Notes: generated by a model not told the origin, from the sequence alone. Numbered from the stretch's first letter, positions 7,416 to 16,145 are shown. The stretch: 43,824 nt of DNA from Bacillus canaveralius (GCF_002860125.1 NZ_PGVA01000051.1:1-43824); one strand, 5' to 3'. Numbers and translations: made by a program.

Positions 7416-8678
7416 TCATGATTCGTTCTGTTTCAAGGCGATCTTTCGCATCAGCCTCGCTTTGCGATGGAGCAGGCGGCCAAGATTTTTTTCGTTTTCC
7501 GTTTGTTTTTCATAAAATTCCAGCGCCCGATCGGTAAACCCCAGCGCCTCTCGATAATTTTTATCGCGATGCTCGACAATTTTCGCTGCTTCCACCAATG
7601 CTTCAATTTGCTGATGTTCATTTCCTTCTGCAGCTATTTCTATGAATAATTTGCGAGCCAGGCTCCAATCGTGCTGCTGTTTATATTGATAAGCCATCGC
7701 CAGCTTTGCTGCAACCGCAGCCGTTCCGGTGCCGTCAATTATTCCTAAAAAGCTGTTGGCGGCTTCCTCGTTGTTTCCAACCGATGCATACCATCTGCCA
7801 ACCTCGAACGTTTCCTTCGTTGTTTGCTGTGTATCTTTACGCAGCAGCTGGAAGGAGAGATGTGTATAGAGGGTAATCAGCGATAGGATATCGATTTCAT
7901 TATGCTTGATGATCCCAAACATTCCTTCTGGATTTTTTCTTTCAACAAAATCGAAATAAATGATTGGTGCCAGAAAACCGGGAATATCATCGATCCTCTC
8001 GACCTGCAAAATTTCCTTTTCAACGATCGAAAGCTTTAAACGCTCCAGCTTATGCTTCCAGAGCCTTCGCGACGCATGGTATAAATCAAAATGGCCAAAA
8101 AGCGGAAGCTTTGGGACATGTTCTCTGATCAAGGTGTGTCTCGTTTTGACCTGCGGCCAATCAAATGACTTGCCATTGTAAGTAACAAGCGTCTGATAGT
8201 TTACATTTTCCAAAAAGCTTTGATAGAGGGGAATTTCTGCCCCCGGATGGGGTAAAATATGCTGTTTTACGACTATGTGATCATCGCTAAAGCTTGCATG
8301 TCCAAGCAAAAAAATCGTATTGCCTGTCCCCCCGCCCAGCCCGGTCGTTTCTGTATCAAAAAAGAACAAGTCCTGAGCGTTACAGCCTGCTGCAGAAAGA
8401 GGGTGGACAATATTTGTGTGATTCCAGAGCTCGACCGCTTCCAAAAAATCGGCAAATACATATTTGCCATGCCGGTGTGATAATGGGTAGCGGACTTCCC
8501 TTATCAAGCAATAGCTGTTATCAAAGTAATATGGGGATGTATTTTCTTTTACCCAGTCAGTCAGGAAGGGTATTTCTGACTGGCTGGAAGAATCAATGAT
8601 TGGCACCCGTTTCATCGCCGATTCACCCGAAGACGCTAAATGCGGCTTCAATCTATTTAGCTTATTTTTCAACGTCAT
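7416..8678 (-). CDS. yprB: Mitomycin C repair exonuclease MrfB (YprB)
   Basis: The partner of MrfA in a nucleotide-excision-independent repair route for mitomycin C damage described in B. subtilis. An RNase H-like exonuclease domain (about residues 90-270) shows the DEDD pattern: FFFDTETTGLGGGTGN supplies the first acidic pair, VTYNGKSFDWPQ the second region and KHNEIDILSL the last. The C-terminal third contains TPR-like helices (AAKLAMAYQYKQQHDWSLAR). The start MTLKNKLNR at 8678 is preceded by GAGGAAGTGAT. A longer frame to 8738 would overlap yprA. The gene directly follows yprA, suggesting one transcript. Confidence 0.9.
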   Translation of the reverse strand: MTLKNKLNRLKPHLASSGESAMKRVPIIDSSSQSEIPFLTDWVKENTSPYYFDNSYCLIREVRYPLSHRHGKYVFADFLEAVELWNHTNIVHPLSAAGCNAQDLFFFDTETTGLGGGTGNTIFLLGHASFSDDHIVVKQHILPHPGAEIPLYQSFLENVNYQTLVTYNGKSFDWPQVKTRHTLIREHVPKLPLFGHFDLYHASRRLWKHKLERLKLSIVEKEILQVERIDDIPGFLAPIIYFDFVERKNPEGMFGIIKHNEIDILSLITLYTHLSFQLLRKDTQQTTKETFEVGRWYASVGNNEEAANSFLGIIDGTGTAAVAAKLAMAYQYKQQHDWSLARKLFIEIAAEGNEHQQIEALVEAAKIVEHRDKNYREALGFTDRALEFYEKQTENEKNLGRLLHRKARLMRKIALKQNES

Positions 8679-8724
8679 TTCTATCACTTCCTCGAGATTC
8701 CCGGACAAGACAGCTTGCCCTTTG

Positions 8725-10971
8725 TTAAAACTGGTCAAGAAGTTGCAAGCTTTTTTCCTTCGCTTTAATGCCTTCTATTTCTGTTCCTATACAGGAAGGA
8801 CAGCCGTCGTCGCATAGGCATTTTGCTATTAAATTTTTCGCGGCCGCCTTGATTTCATCAAAGCGTTTATAGACGTCTTCTGCCAGACCGATCCCTCCCG
8901 GGTAATGATCGTATAAAAAGATCGTCGGCAATTGTGTATGGGCTGCTTTTATTTGTGATACTACATGGACATCGTTTCGATCGCACATGACGTGGATCGG
9001 GACAATATGCTTAAAGACGTTTGCTATTCCCATCAGCAGCTGTTCCAGCGCCTTTTCACCTAGCTGAAGATCAAGTTCTTTCAGCTCAAGCCAGGCAGCG
9101 CTCGTATGCAATTCTTCTTCTGGCAAATGGATCTGGCCATATCCAACATTTTCAAACGTTGTCAGCTTGATTTTTTTAAATATGCTTGGAAGGATATTGA
9201 TTGAAACATCGCCAAAGTTAATCGCCGTTGCCTTTCTGTTTGACGTCCTGTCTATTTCTAACACCTTAAGCTGAACGGCAAGGTTTGCATCGGTATAATA
9301 ATCTACATCAACTTCCCTTACATAGGCTTTTTTATGATCCCAGTCCAGTTTTTCAACCTGGTATTGTATACCTTCATGCAAGTATATCGCTTCGTCGTGC
9401 AAAAGGGTCATTGCGCTAAAGCGATCCATTTCCCCGATGATTTTCACATCTGCGGTCGACGATTGGTCGATAATCACGACGTTTTCCTGTGAAGCGGACC
9501 GCAGGCTGATATTCGATGCCGGAAAGGATTGATTGGCCCAGTAAAATTTATCCCCATTCTGGTGTAACACTTGTTCTTCCGTCAGGTATTCCAGTATCTC
9601 CGTTATATCCAATGGGCCAAATTCTTCGCCTTTTTTAAAAGGCAGTTCATAGGCGGCGCATTTTAAATGATCGACTAAAATGATCAGGTTTTCCGGATTG
9701 ATCCTCGCAGCTTCGGGGGACCTATCGAAAAAATAGCCGGGATTCTGGACTATATACTGGTCAATGGGCGTACTGCTTGCGACCATTAAAATCAGGGCTT
9801 CCCCATGCCTTCTTCCTGCCCGTCCGGCCTGCTGCCATGTACTGGCGACGCTTCCGGGATATCCTGTCATAACGCAGACCTGCAGCTGGCCAATATCCAC
9901 TCCTAATTCTAAGGCATTCGTACTGACAACCCCGAGAATTTCTCCGTCCCGAAGGCCCTTTTCTATCTCGCGCCGCTGCTTTGGTAAGTAACCGCCCCTG
10001 TATCCTCTGATCGATTTCATCCCGATTTCTTTTTTAACCAGTTCCTGTATATGGCTTAAGATAATTTCAACCCTCACCCTGCTTCTTGCAAAGACGATCG
10101 TCTGTATTCTATTTTTTAAAAATTGTTTGGCGAGACTATGTACTTCTACCGTAGCGCTTTTCCTGATATTCAAAGGCTTATTCACAAGAGGAGGGTTATA
10201 GAAAACAAAGTGCTTCCTGCCTCTTGGTGCCCCGTTGTCGTCAATTAAGCGCATTGGGTTTCCTGTAAGCTGTTCCGCGAGTTCCTTTGGATTCGCAATC
10301 GTCGCCGATGTACAAATAAAAATTGGGCTGCTTCCGTAAAATTTGCAGATTCTTTTTAAGCGCCTTATCACATTCGCCACATGACTGCCAAACACGCCCC
10401 TGTATGTGTGCAGTTCATCAATAACGATATACTTAAGATTTTCGAACAGGCTGACCCATTTCGTATGATGGGGAAGGATAGCGCTATGGAGCATGTCCGG
10501 ATTCGTGATCACGATATGCCCGGCCTTTCTTACGGTCTGCCTTATCGCCGGTGAAGTATCACCATCGTATGTATAGCTTTTTATATCCATGCCCATTTCA
10601 TTTATGATTTCATTTAGCTCGCTTTTCTGATCCTGCGCCAATGCTTTTGTCGGAAATAAATAAAGCGCACGGTTTGTTTCGTCTTCCGCGATAGCTTGCA
10701 GTACTGGCAAGTTATAGCAAAGCGTTTTACCCGAAGCAGTAGGGGTCACTGCGACAATATTTTCGCCTTTTTGCAAAGCCTGAAAAGCGGTAAACTGATG
10801 GCTGTACAGTTCGTCGATACCCCGTTTGGACAAGGCCGCTTTAATTCTTTCGTGAACAGCATCGGGTATTGGCTTCGTCCGAGCTTCCTGCGGTTCGATT
10901 TCGTGCCAGTTTACGATATTTTCGTTTTTCCTTAATTCATCGATCAGTTCTGCCAGTGTTTTCTTTCTCAT
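8725..10971 (-). CDS. yprA: DNA helicase MrfA (YprA), DEAD/DEAH family with DUF1998
   Basis: A superfamily 2 3'-to-5' DNA helicase acting with MrfB on mitomycin-induced lesions. Motifs in order: TPTASGKTLCYNLP (Walker A), IVIDELHTYRG (DELH box), SATIANPKELAEQL, SARS-like FARSRVRVEIIL, VSTNALELGVDIG and QQAGRAGRRHG (motif VI). The C-terminal MrfA-type zinc-binding domain carries CLCDDGCPSCIG. The length of 748 aa matches the family. GAGGTG precedes the start. The gene is followed at 46 bp by yprB. Confidence 0.93.
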   Translation of the reverse strand: MRKKTLAELIDELRKNENIVNWHEIEPQEARTKPIPDAVHERIKAALSKRGIDELYSHQFTAFQALQKGENIVAVTPTASGKTLCYNLPVLQAIAEDETNRALYLFPTKALAQDQKSELNEIINEMGMDIKSYTYDGDTSPAIRQTVRKAGHIVITNPDMLHSAILPHHTKWVSLFENLKYIVIDELHTYRGVFGSHVANVIRRLKRICKFYGSSPIFICTSATIANPKELAEQLTGNPMRLIDDNGAPRGRKHFVFYNPPLVNKPLNIRKSATVEVHSLAKQFLKNRIQTIVFARSRVRVEIILSHIQELVKKEIGMKSIRGYRGGYLPKQRREIEKGLRDGEILGVVSTNALELGVDIGQLQVCVMTGYPGSVASTWQQAGRAGRRHGEALILMVASSTPIDQYIVQNPGYFFDRSPEAARINPENLIILVDHLKCAAYELPFKKGEEFGPLDITEILEYLTEEQVLHQNGDKFYWANQSFPASNISLRSASQENVVIIDQSSTADVKIIGEMDRFSAMTLLHDEAIYLHEGIQYQVEKLDWDHKKAYVREVDVDYYTDANLAVQLKVLEIDRTSNRKATAINFGDVSINILPSIFKKIKLTTFENVGYGQIHLPEEELHTSAAWLELKELDLQLGEKALEQLLMGIANVFKHIVPIHVMCDRNDVHVVSQIKAAHTQLPTIFLYDHYPGGIGLAEDVYKRFDEIKAAAKNLIAKCLCDDGCPSCIGTEIEGIKAKEKSLQLLDQF

Positions 10972-11202
10972 TCGCTACACCTCTTTATACGATATAGTTT
11001 AGCGAATATTTGTTTGCATGGCTACAGATAGATTTTAACAAAAAAAGGATTTAATGATGTTTCGATTTCATTTCCACACTTGACACCCCACTTTTCTTAT
11101 ACAAGCCTGCTTTTCTCCACTAATCATACTTATATTAAAGCTGTGAGCGAAGGGCTTTTTTGTTAAAATATTAAGTAAGCACGTGAAAATGAGGTGAAGG
11201 CG

Positions 11203-11895
11203 ATGTACAGAGAGGAAATAATAACAATACTTTCCGAATTTGGCCTTTTTCGTGAAATGAGCAGACAGGAAATAGCGAAAATCGCTGATATTTCGATTTC
11301 CAGGGAGTGGAAAAAACATAGCCATATATTTATGCAGGGTGATCCGCTCGACAATGTATATTTTATTAATGCAGGAAAAATAAAGATTTATAAGAGTGAC
11401 ATAAACGGAAAAGAGCAAATCGTGGCAATTTTAAAGAAAGGAGAAATGTTTCCGCACGTAGGCTTCTTTCGCAAGGGCGATTATCCCGCATATGCGGAGG
11501 CTCTGGAAAAATCAATTTTGGTTGTCGTGCCGATCACCCAGTTTGAAAAGGTATTAATTGAAAACCCCGAGCTGTCAATCAAGGTGTTCAGAGTTCTAGG
11601 TGAAAAAATTGTTGATCTGCAAAACCGCCTTGAAGAACAAATATTGAATAATACATATGAACAAATAGTTAAGCTGCTTGTCCGCCTTGGCGAAAACCAT
11701 GGTCAGGAGCGGAGTGATGGCACCATCCTCCTGAAAGGGGAATTCACCAATAAAGACCTTGCGAATATGATTGGAACGACAAGGGAAACCGTCAGCAGAA
11801 CGCTCACTAAAATGAAAAAGGACGGATTAATCGAAGTCGACCGCCACGGCGATTTCATTCTGGCACCCGACAAGCTGCTTGAGGAATTTTTTTGA
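11203..11895 (+). CDS. Crp/Fnr-family transcription regulator without cysteines
   Basis: A cyclic-nucleotide-binding-like sensor domain (about residues 1-150, with FMQGDPLDNVYFINAGKI) is joined by a dimer helix to a winged HTH (FTNKDLANMIGTTRETVSRT). RETVSR combines features of the Crp and Fnr recognition helices. The 230-aa protein has no cysteine at all, so it cannot carry an Fnr-type iron-sulfur cluster; a heme-binding or other signal is possible. The start at 11203 follows GAGGTGAAGG. It is convergent with hcp, whose promoter has a matching box at about -41, so it is the obvious candidate activator (inference). Confidence 0.88.
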   Translation: MYREEIITILSEFGLFREMSRQEIAKIADISISREWKKHSHIFMQGDPLDNVYFINAGKIKIYKSDINGKEQIVAILKKGEMFPHVGFFRKGDYPAYAEALEKSILVVVPITQFEKVLIENPELSIKVFRVLGEKIVDLQNRLEEQILNNTYEQIVKLLVRLGENHGQERSDGTILLKGEFTNKDLANMIGTTRETVSRTLTKMKKDGLIEVDRHGDFILAPDKLLEEFF

Positions 11896-11916
11896 TCAAA
11901 AACTGTTTTCCGAAAA

Positions 11917-11953
11917 TAACGCCGCTCCTTTCAAAAGGCAGCGGCGCTTTTTC
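11917..11953. terminator. Terminator between the crp-type gene and hcp
   Basis: An interrupted stem GCCGCT-CCTTT/AAAGG-AGCGGC is followed by GCTTTTT on the plus strand. The minus strand has a weaker TTATTTT tail, so it may serve both convergent genes. Confidence 0.75.
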
Positions 11954-13257
11954 TATTTTGATTGGATTGAAAGCTGGAGCATATCAGCGATATCTTCCTG
12001 TGCTGTTCCGATCAATTTCAAATTAAATGTTTCCTGGAGAACGTTCATGACGCCTTCGGAAATAAATTCAGGCGGCTTTGGACCGATACGGATGTCCTTA
12101 ATTCCGAGGCTGAATAAACCTAACAGGATCGCCACAGCCTTTTGCTCAAACCATGAGAGGACAATGCTGACAGGCAGCTCGTTGATCGGGCATCCAAACG
12201 CATCTGCTAGTGCTTTGGCGATTTTAACCGTTGAACCTGAGTTGTTGCATTGGCCAAGGTCAATGTAGCGCGGGATGTCCGTGCCCGGAACAGTCCCGTA
12301 GTCGACATCATTAAAGCGGAACTTCCCGCATGATGTTGTCAATATCACCGTCTCCGGCGGCAGTGAAGTCGCTAATTCGCGATAATATTCGCCGCCTTTT
12401 CCCGGTGCGTCACAGCCGGCAATCACGAAAAAGCGTTTGATTTTCCCTTCCTTGACAGCCGCGATTACTTCGGGTGCCAATCCTAGCACCGTTTCATGGT
12501 GAAACCCGGTCAACAACGTTTCCTCGGAATCAATATTTGCAGCAGGCAATTCGAGCGCCCTGTTGATTAATGGCGAGAAATCGTCGTTGATAATTTTTTC
12601 AACGTTCTCGAGCCCTGCGACTTCATACGTAAACATCCGGTCTGCATATGTACCTTTAATCGGCATCACACAGTTTGTCGTAGCGAGAATCGCACCCGGA
12701 AATTTCTCAAATAAGCGGCGCTGATCGTACCAGGCCTTCCCGATATTCCCTTTTAAATGGGAATACTTTTTCAAAGCTGGATAGCCATGGGCAGGGAGCA
12801 TTTCTGAATGTGTATAAATATTGATCCCTTTTCCTTCCGTTTGGCGCAGTAATTCCTCGAGGGCAAATAAATTATGTCCGGTAACGACAATCGATTTTCC
12901 CTCAATTTTATTTTGTGAGACGCGGATGGGCTCAGGGATTCCAAGCCGTTCTGTATGTGCGTGGTCAAGCACTTCCATGATCCTGACTGCCGACTGGCCG
13001 ACTTTCATGGCCATATCAATATGCTCTTGAACATTAAAATTGGAGTTTGTCAGCGTCATATAGAGTGCTTCATGTGTTGTAGCATCAACAAATGAATCGG
13101 TGTAGCCGAGCTGGTTGGCATGGGTTCGATAGGCGGCAATTCCTTTCAGCCCAAAAATAATCGTATCCTGGAGGCTGGCAATCGTTTCATCTTTACCGCA
13201 AACACCGATAATATTACAACCCCCGGCTGGAGTTTGCTCACATTGGTAACAAAACAT
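11953..13257 (-). CDS. hcp: Hybrid-cluster protein Hcp (hydroxylamine/NO reductase)
   Basis: The protein carries a [4Fe-4S] and a hybrid Fe-S-O cluster and acts in nitrosative stress, reducing nitric oxide or hydroxylamine. The N-terminal ligands are C3, C6, C14 and C20 (CYQCEQTPAGGCNIIGVC), in the C-x2-C-x7-C-x5-C spacing of the short class III Hcp group. Hybrid-cluster ligands are visible as VVTGHNLFALEE, ATTNCVMP, VIAGCDAPGKGGEYY and TTSCGKFRFND. The length of 434 aa is that of the short class; the longer classes have about 550. The start MFCYQC at 13257 follows GAAGGGATC at 9 bases. The promoter has a Crp/Fnr box. Absent from this locus in B. subtilis. Confidence 0.93.
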   Translation of the reverse strand: MFCYQCEQTPAGGCNIIGVCGKDETIASLQDTIIFGLKGIAAYRTHANQLGYTDSFVDATTHEALYMTLTNSNFNVQEHIDMAMKVGQSAVRIMEVLDHAHTERLGIPEPIRVSQNKIEGKSIVVTGHNLFALEELLRQTEGKGINIYTHSEMLPAHGYPALKKYSHLKGNIGKAWYDQRRLFEKFPGAILATTNCVMPIKGTYADRMFTYEVAGLENVEKIINDDFSPLINRALELPAANIDSEETLLTGFHHETVLGLAPEVIAAVKEGKIKRFFVIAGCDAPGKGGEYYRELATSLPPETVILTTSCGKFRFNDVDYGTVPGTDIPRYIDLGQCNNSGSTVKIAKALADAFGCPINELPVSIVLSWFEQKAVAILLGLFSLGIKDIRIGPKPPEFISEGVMNVLQETFNLKLIGTAQEDIADMLQLSIQSK

Positions 13258-13293
13258 CGTGCTGATCCCTTCTTTCAACTTTTTGTCTGTCTC

Positions 13294-13336
13294 AGCATAC
13301 TACCGAAATCACCTGAAATGAGTGATGTAAATCACA
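13294..13336 (-). promoter_or_regulatory. Crp/Fnr-type activator site and promoter of hcp
   Basis: The box AGTGATGTAAATCACA (13321-13336) reads TGTGA-N6-TCACT on the minus strand, one mismatch from the Bacillus Fnr consensus TGTGA-N6-TCACA. A -10-like TATGCT lies at 13294-13299. If it is the -10, transcription starts near 13288 and the box is centred at about -41, the standard class II activator position. No -35 hexamer is needed in that arrangement. Confidence 0.7.
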
Positions 13337-13559
13337 AAGAGTTGATCTGTCAGAAATCGTTCATAAATTTGCCAGCCCCTACTTACGTTTCCTTCTGTCT
13401 GGGGGAATGCTGACTACTATAACAATCCATTGAAAAGGCCCATCAGCTTACAGTGATCACACCATATTTCGTACACTCACTTTTGCGGTTTTCCTGCATA
13501 ATATATCAAAAAACAGATTTGAATTCAGACGAGAATAGTGTATGAAAGGAGATAGCAAA

Positions 13560-14036
13560 ATGTCATCCAACCCTCACCGCGATTCAAAAAACAATAAACA
13601 GGAAGCTTTCGCTGATATAATGAAATCTATGAATGATTTTTTTCATGAAAAGCCCGTACGAGGATTTTTACAAACAGTAGATCAATTTTTTAATAACCCT
13701 TTTCCGCATGGCTCTTTTCCCGTTGAAGTATATGAGACAGATAAGGAGCATGTCATTACTGCCGAGCTTCCTGGCGTTAAAAAAGAGGAAATTCACATTG
13801 ATATTCTTGGCAACCAAATTACGATCGAGGTAAAAAATAGCGAGGTAATGACTGAGGAAGATGAAAAAAATCACTATTACCGAAAAAAACAAACCTTCCA
13901 ACGGTCTAGCCGCACGATTATTCTGTCCCATCCAATTAACGAAAAAAAGGTCAAAGCATCCTATGAAAATGGGCTTTTGGAAATTCGCATCCCTAAATTA
14001 AAAGGAAAAAGCGTGCAAATTGGCACAAAAGGGTAA
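13560..14036 (+). CDS. Hsp20 / alpha-crystallin family small heat-shock protein
   Basis: An ATP-independent holdase chaperone, or possibly a coat-associated CotP-like member. The N-terminal arm (about residues 1-55) is polar and contains FADIMKSMNDFF. The alpha-crystallin domain follows (FPVEVYETDKEHVITAELPG to RTIILSHPINEKKVKASYENG) with the hallmark A-x-x-x-N-G-L-L-E-I. The C-terminus RIPKLKGKSVQIG has an I/V-x-I-type anchoring motif. The 158-aa start at 13560 is behind AAAGGAGA; a Met six codons upstream overlaps that site. The promoter was not clear. The 280 bases upstream hold the hcp promoter and no other gene. Confidence 0.88.
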   Translation: MSSNPHRDSKNNKQEAFADIMKSMNDFFHEKPVRGFLQTVDQFFNNPFPHGSFPVEVYETDKEHVITAELPGVKKEEIHIDILGNQITIEVKNSEVMTEEDEKNHYYRKKQTFQRSSRTIILSHPINEKKVKASYENGLLEIRIPKLKGKSVQIGTKG

Positions 14037-14066
14037 GGCTGTCTCCACGATGGGATAGCCTTTTTC
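14035..14066 (+). terminator. Terminator of the hsp20 gene
   Basis: AAGGCTGTCTC pairs with GGGATAGCCTT, including two G-U pairs, and runs into TTTTTCG. It begins at the stop codon. Confidence 0.75.
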
Positions 14067-14140
14067 GTTGTTCCCCCCTTCTCGTCCATTCTCTAAAATC
14101 CTCCCTAAATAAGCCAAGCATAATAAAAGTATTGGAAACC

Positions 14141-14704
14141 CTATACTTTAAGGGTTCCCCCTATCCCTTTTATCATAGATGAAACCTGACTTACAGCGTT
14201 CATCATCTGTCCGGCCGTATTCACCATTTTGTTAATATCGAGGCTGCCGTCCTGGCCCTTGAACGAATTCAGAATCGATTTCATCCCGGAAGACTGCTTC
14301 GCCATGAACATATTTTTAGGATAAGGATTTACACCGGGATATGGATTTTGTTGCTGAACGTAATTTGTATTGGCAGTATACATTTCTTCAATTGGATGCA
14401 ACGGGTTTTGAAAAACCATTTGCGAAAAGCTTGGCTGATGCGGGACGTATGTGGTTCCGCCATTTCCCTGGTAGAAGCTTTGGGTGTATGGCGCTTGATA
14501 AGGTGTATAGCCGTTTCCGCTTGCATTCATCGGGGGTATTTGCGGCCCACTGTACTGTAAATACGGATTGATATTCGCTTGCTGAAAATAGGGGTGCTGC
14601 ATAAATTGTTGCCGGTTCCAGCCTGGATTGACAGGCTTCATCCTTGCCTCGTTTCTCCGCTGTAAGTATAGGTCATGATTCATGTATCTTCTATTGCCGA
14701 ACAT
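14141..14704 (-). CDS. yppG: YppG-family spore protein
   Basis: A Gln/Asn/Pro/Tyr-rich protein of the YppG family, a spore-coat-associated group. The first 130 residues are low complexity (repeated NPY, PYPGVNPYP, QQNPYPG). The conserved C-terminal domain is SGMKSILNSFKGQDGSLDIN followed by KMVNTAGQMMNAVSQVSSMIKG. At 187 aa it is longer than B. subtilis YppG (about 125). AAGGAGG precedes the ATG. It is divergent from yppF. A sigma-K-like -10 lies about 100 bp upstream. Confidence 0.82.
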   Translation of the reverse strand: MFGNRRYMNHDLYLQRRNEARMKPVNPGWNRQQFMQHPYFQQANINPYLQYSGPQIPPMNASGNGYTPYQAPYTQSFYQGNGGTTYVPHQPSFSQMVFQNPLHPIEEMYTANTNYVQQQNPYPGVNPYPKNMFMAKQSSGMKSILNSFKGQDGSLDINKMVNTAGQMMNAVSQVSSMIKGIGGTLKV

Positions 14705-14801
14705 GTTAGCATCCTCCTTATTTTCTCCTGATAAATGAACTTCTTGGTTGTTGTATGATTAATGGAAATTAACATAGACCCGAGCAACGCTTCCCTTATT
14801 A

Positions 14802-14828
14802 CACATTATGCAAAAGGCCCACCAAGGT
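14802..14828 (-). promoter_or_regulatory. Possible sigma-K promoter of yppG
   Basis: CATAATGTG (14802-14810, minus) with an AC pair 16 bp upstream (14827-14828) fits the sigma-K pattern apart from the last base. The form CATANNNTG is shared with the cotD promoter candidate. The remaining 14705-14946 region holds only the divergent upstream sequences. Confidence 0.35.
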
Positions 14829-14946
14829 GAATCGAAAGGAAAAGCCTTCCTGTTATGTCTAACTGTGTCGGAAGTTAAAATTTTTTAAAAATAAGGATTT
14901 CTTCTTTTTCATGATAGGATATAAAAAAAGCCGAGGGGGATTATTC

Positions 14947-15150
14947 ATGAACATTCAGGAGCTTAAAACGAAATTTTCAAGCATCAGGGATTATCGTACA
15001 GAAGATGTAAACGAACTATTGGATTTTGCCAAAAAAGCATATATCCATAATGAAATTTCTATTAATGACTACCGTAATCTTGTTCGTGAATTAGAGGCTT
15101 CAGGTGCAGTTGTTGCTGACAGTATTAAAGAACACTCGCTTAATAATTGA
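14947..15150 (+). CDS. yppF: YppF family protein
   Basis: A small conserved protein of unknown function, 67 aa, mostly helical (MNIQELKTKFSSIRDYRTED, VNELLDFAKKAYI, YRNLVRELEASGA). The start at 14947 follows GAGGGGG at 8 bases; the longer frame to 14911 has no ribosome site. The stop codon is immediately followed by copy A of the dispersed repeat. It is divergent from yppG and convergent with yppE. Confidence 0.8.
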   Translation: MNIQELKTKFSSIRDYRTEDVNELLDFAKKAYIHNEISINDYRNLVRELEASGAVVADSIKEHSLNN

Positions 15151-15256
15151 GTAATTTCACAATGTAATAAGCTAAACCGAAAAACGAATGAATTTGTTTA
15201 TTTCAACAGGAGTATACCGTGCGGTAGGAAACGAATAACCTATGTTAATTTTTCAA
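15149..15256 (+). repeat. Dispersed 3'-UTR repeat, copy A (after yppF)
   Basis: The copy begins at the yppF stop (GAGTAATTTCACAATGTA), continues with TAAGCTAAACCGAAAAACGA, and ends with AAACGAATAACC and TATGTTAATTTTT. Its first 41 bases match copy B at 39 positions and its last 26 at about 23. The middle differs and is about 14 bases longer than in copy B. Confidence 0.85.
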
Positions 15257-15295
15257 TTGAAGAATGGCTTTATCAAAATCATTCAATTAATGTAT

Positions 15296-15330
15296 AAAAA
15301 CAACCGTTGCCTCTGAACGGTTGTTTTTTA
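15296..15330. terminator. Bidirectional terminator between yppF and yppE
   Basis: AACAACCGTT/AACGGTTGTT with a 7-base loop, flanked by A and T runs, can end both convergent transcripts. Confidence 0.85.
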
Positions 15331-15344
15331 CATATAGAAGTCTG

Positions 15345-15710
15345 TCATTTCTTCATATCAAGGTGAACCAATATATTTTCCAACACGTATTTAACGGACT
15401 GAAATTGGTCGATAAACCTTTTCCGGCTTGTCTGCGGAAAAAAAGCTTGAATTGAAATGATTTCGATATGGTCAGAGGTTGTTTCGATTTGATTACGGTG
15501 AAGGTTTTTTGGTGCTGTCTCTATCAGCCATAAAATAGCTTCGTTTTTCCACCTATCATTTAGCTCCTTCACCTTATCAGCAAACGGCTTGACTTCACTG
15601 TAAAAATCGGCTTCGATTTTAGAGCTCTTTATTTCTTCGAAACGTACTGACGACTCTTCCACATAAGCAAGGAGCTGCTTCGTAAGCTCGTATAGGGTTT
15701 GTGTTTTCAT
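15345..15710 (-). CDS. yppE: YppE family protein (DUF1798)
   Basis: A small helical protein of unknown function; family members form helical bundles. The 121-aa protein matches YppE in ADFYSEVKPFADKVKELNDR, the RNQIE segment and a C-terminal KRFIDQFQSVKYVLENIL. The start MKTQTLYE at 15710 has GGAGG at 6 bases; an in-frame Met seven codons upstream lacks one. It lies downstream of yppD with 108 bp between. Confidence 0.8.
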   Translation of the reverse strand: MKTQTLYELTKQLLAYVEESSVRFEEIKSSKIEADFYSEVKPFADKVKELNDRWKNEAILWLIETAPKNLHRNQIETTSDHIEIISIQAFFPQTSRKRFIDQFQSVKYVLENILVHLDMKK

Positions 15711-15818
15711 TTGCTGCCTCCATAAATCCATTCTCTCCGAACAGAAAAATTCATAAAAATAAAAAGTAGCATTGACGTTATCAAAGCTACTAATGAATTA
15801 AATCTATTTTAGTGTATC

Positions 15819-16070
15819 TTAAAAGCCCAATTCAAGCTTCAAGCCCTGGTTTTTATCCAACTCTCCATTTTCATTAATAAGCTTCATTTTTATTTCTAAC
15901 GCGGAGAGCCGGTTTCCGCAGCCTGTCAACCGTGCCGCCTGTTTTTCATTCCAATCATCACGGAGATCTGCCAATGAACTGTGCAATCCTGATTCCAATT
16001 CTTCAAGCTGATCATATATTTCCGTTAACATCGTTAACAGCTTTTCTTTTTCCAAGCTTTGTTCATTCAT
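15819..16070 (-). CDS. yppD: YppD family protein
   Basis: A short, charged, coiled-coil-like protein (LEKEKLLTMLTEIYDQLEEL) of unknown function, 83 aa, the same length as B. subtilis YppD. The start at 16070 is behind AAAGGAGG; upstream codons in frame lie within the ribosome site. It lies between yppC and yppE on one strand, consistent with co-transcription. Confidence 0.7.
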   Translation of the reverse strand: MNEQSLEKEKLLTMLTEIYDQLEELESGLHSSLADLRDDWNEKQAARLTGCGNRLSALEIKMKLINENGELDKNQGLKLELGF

Positions 16071-16145
16071 TTTAATGCCTCCTTTGCATTTCTTTCTCCT
16101 TTGTAATTCCATACCCGGTCAGCCCTTCCTGCCAGGCTGACAAAA

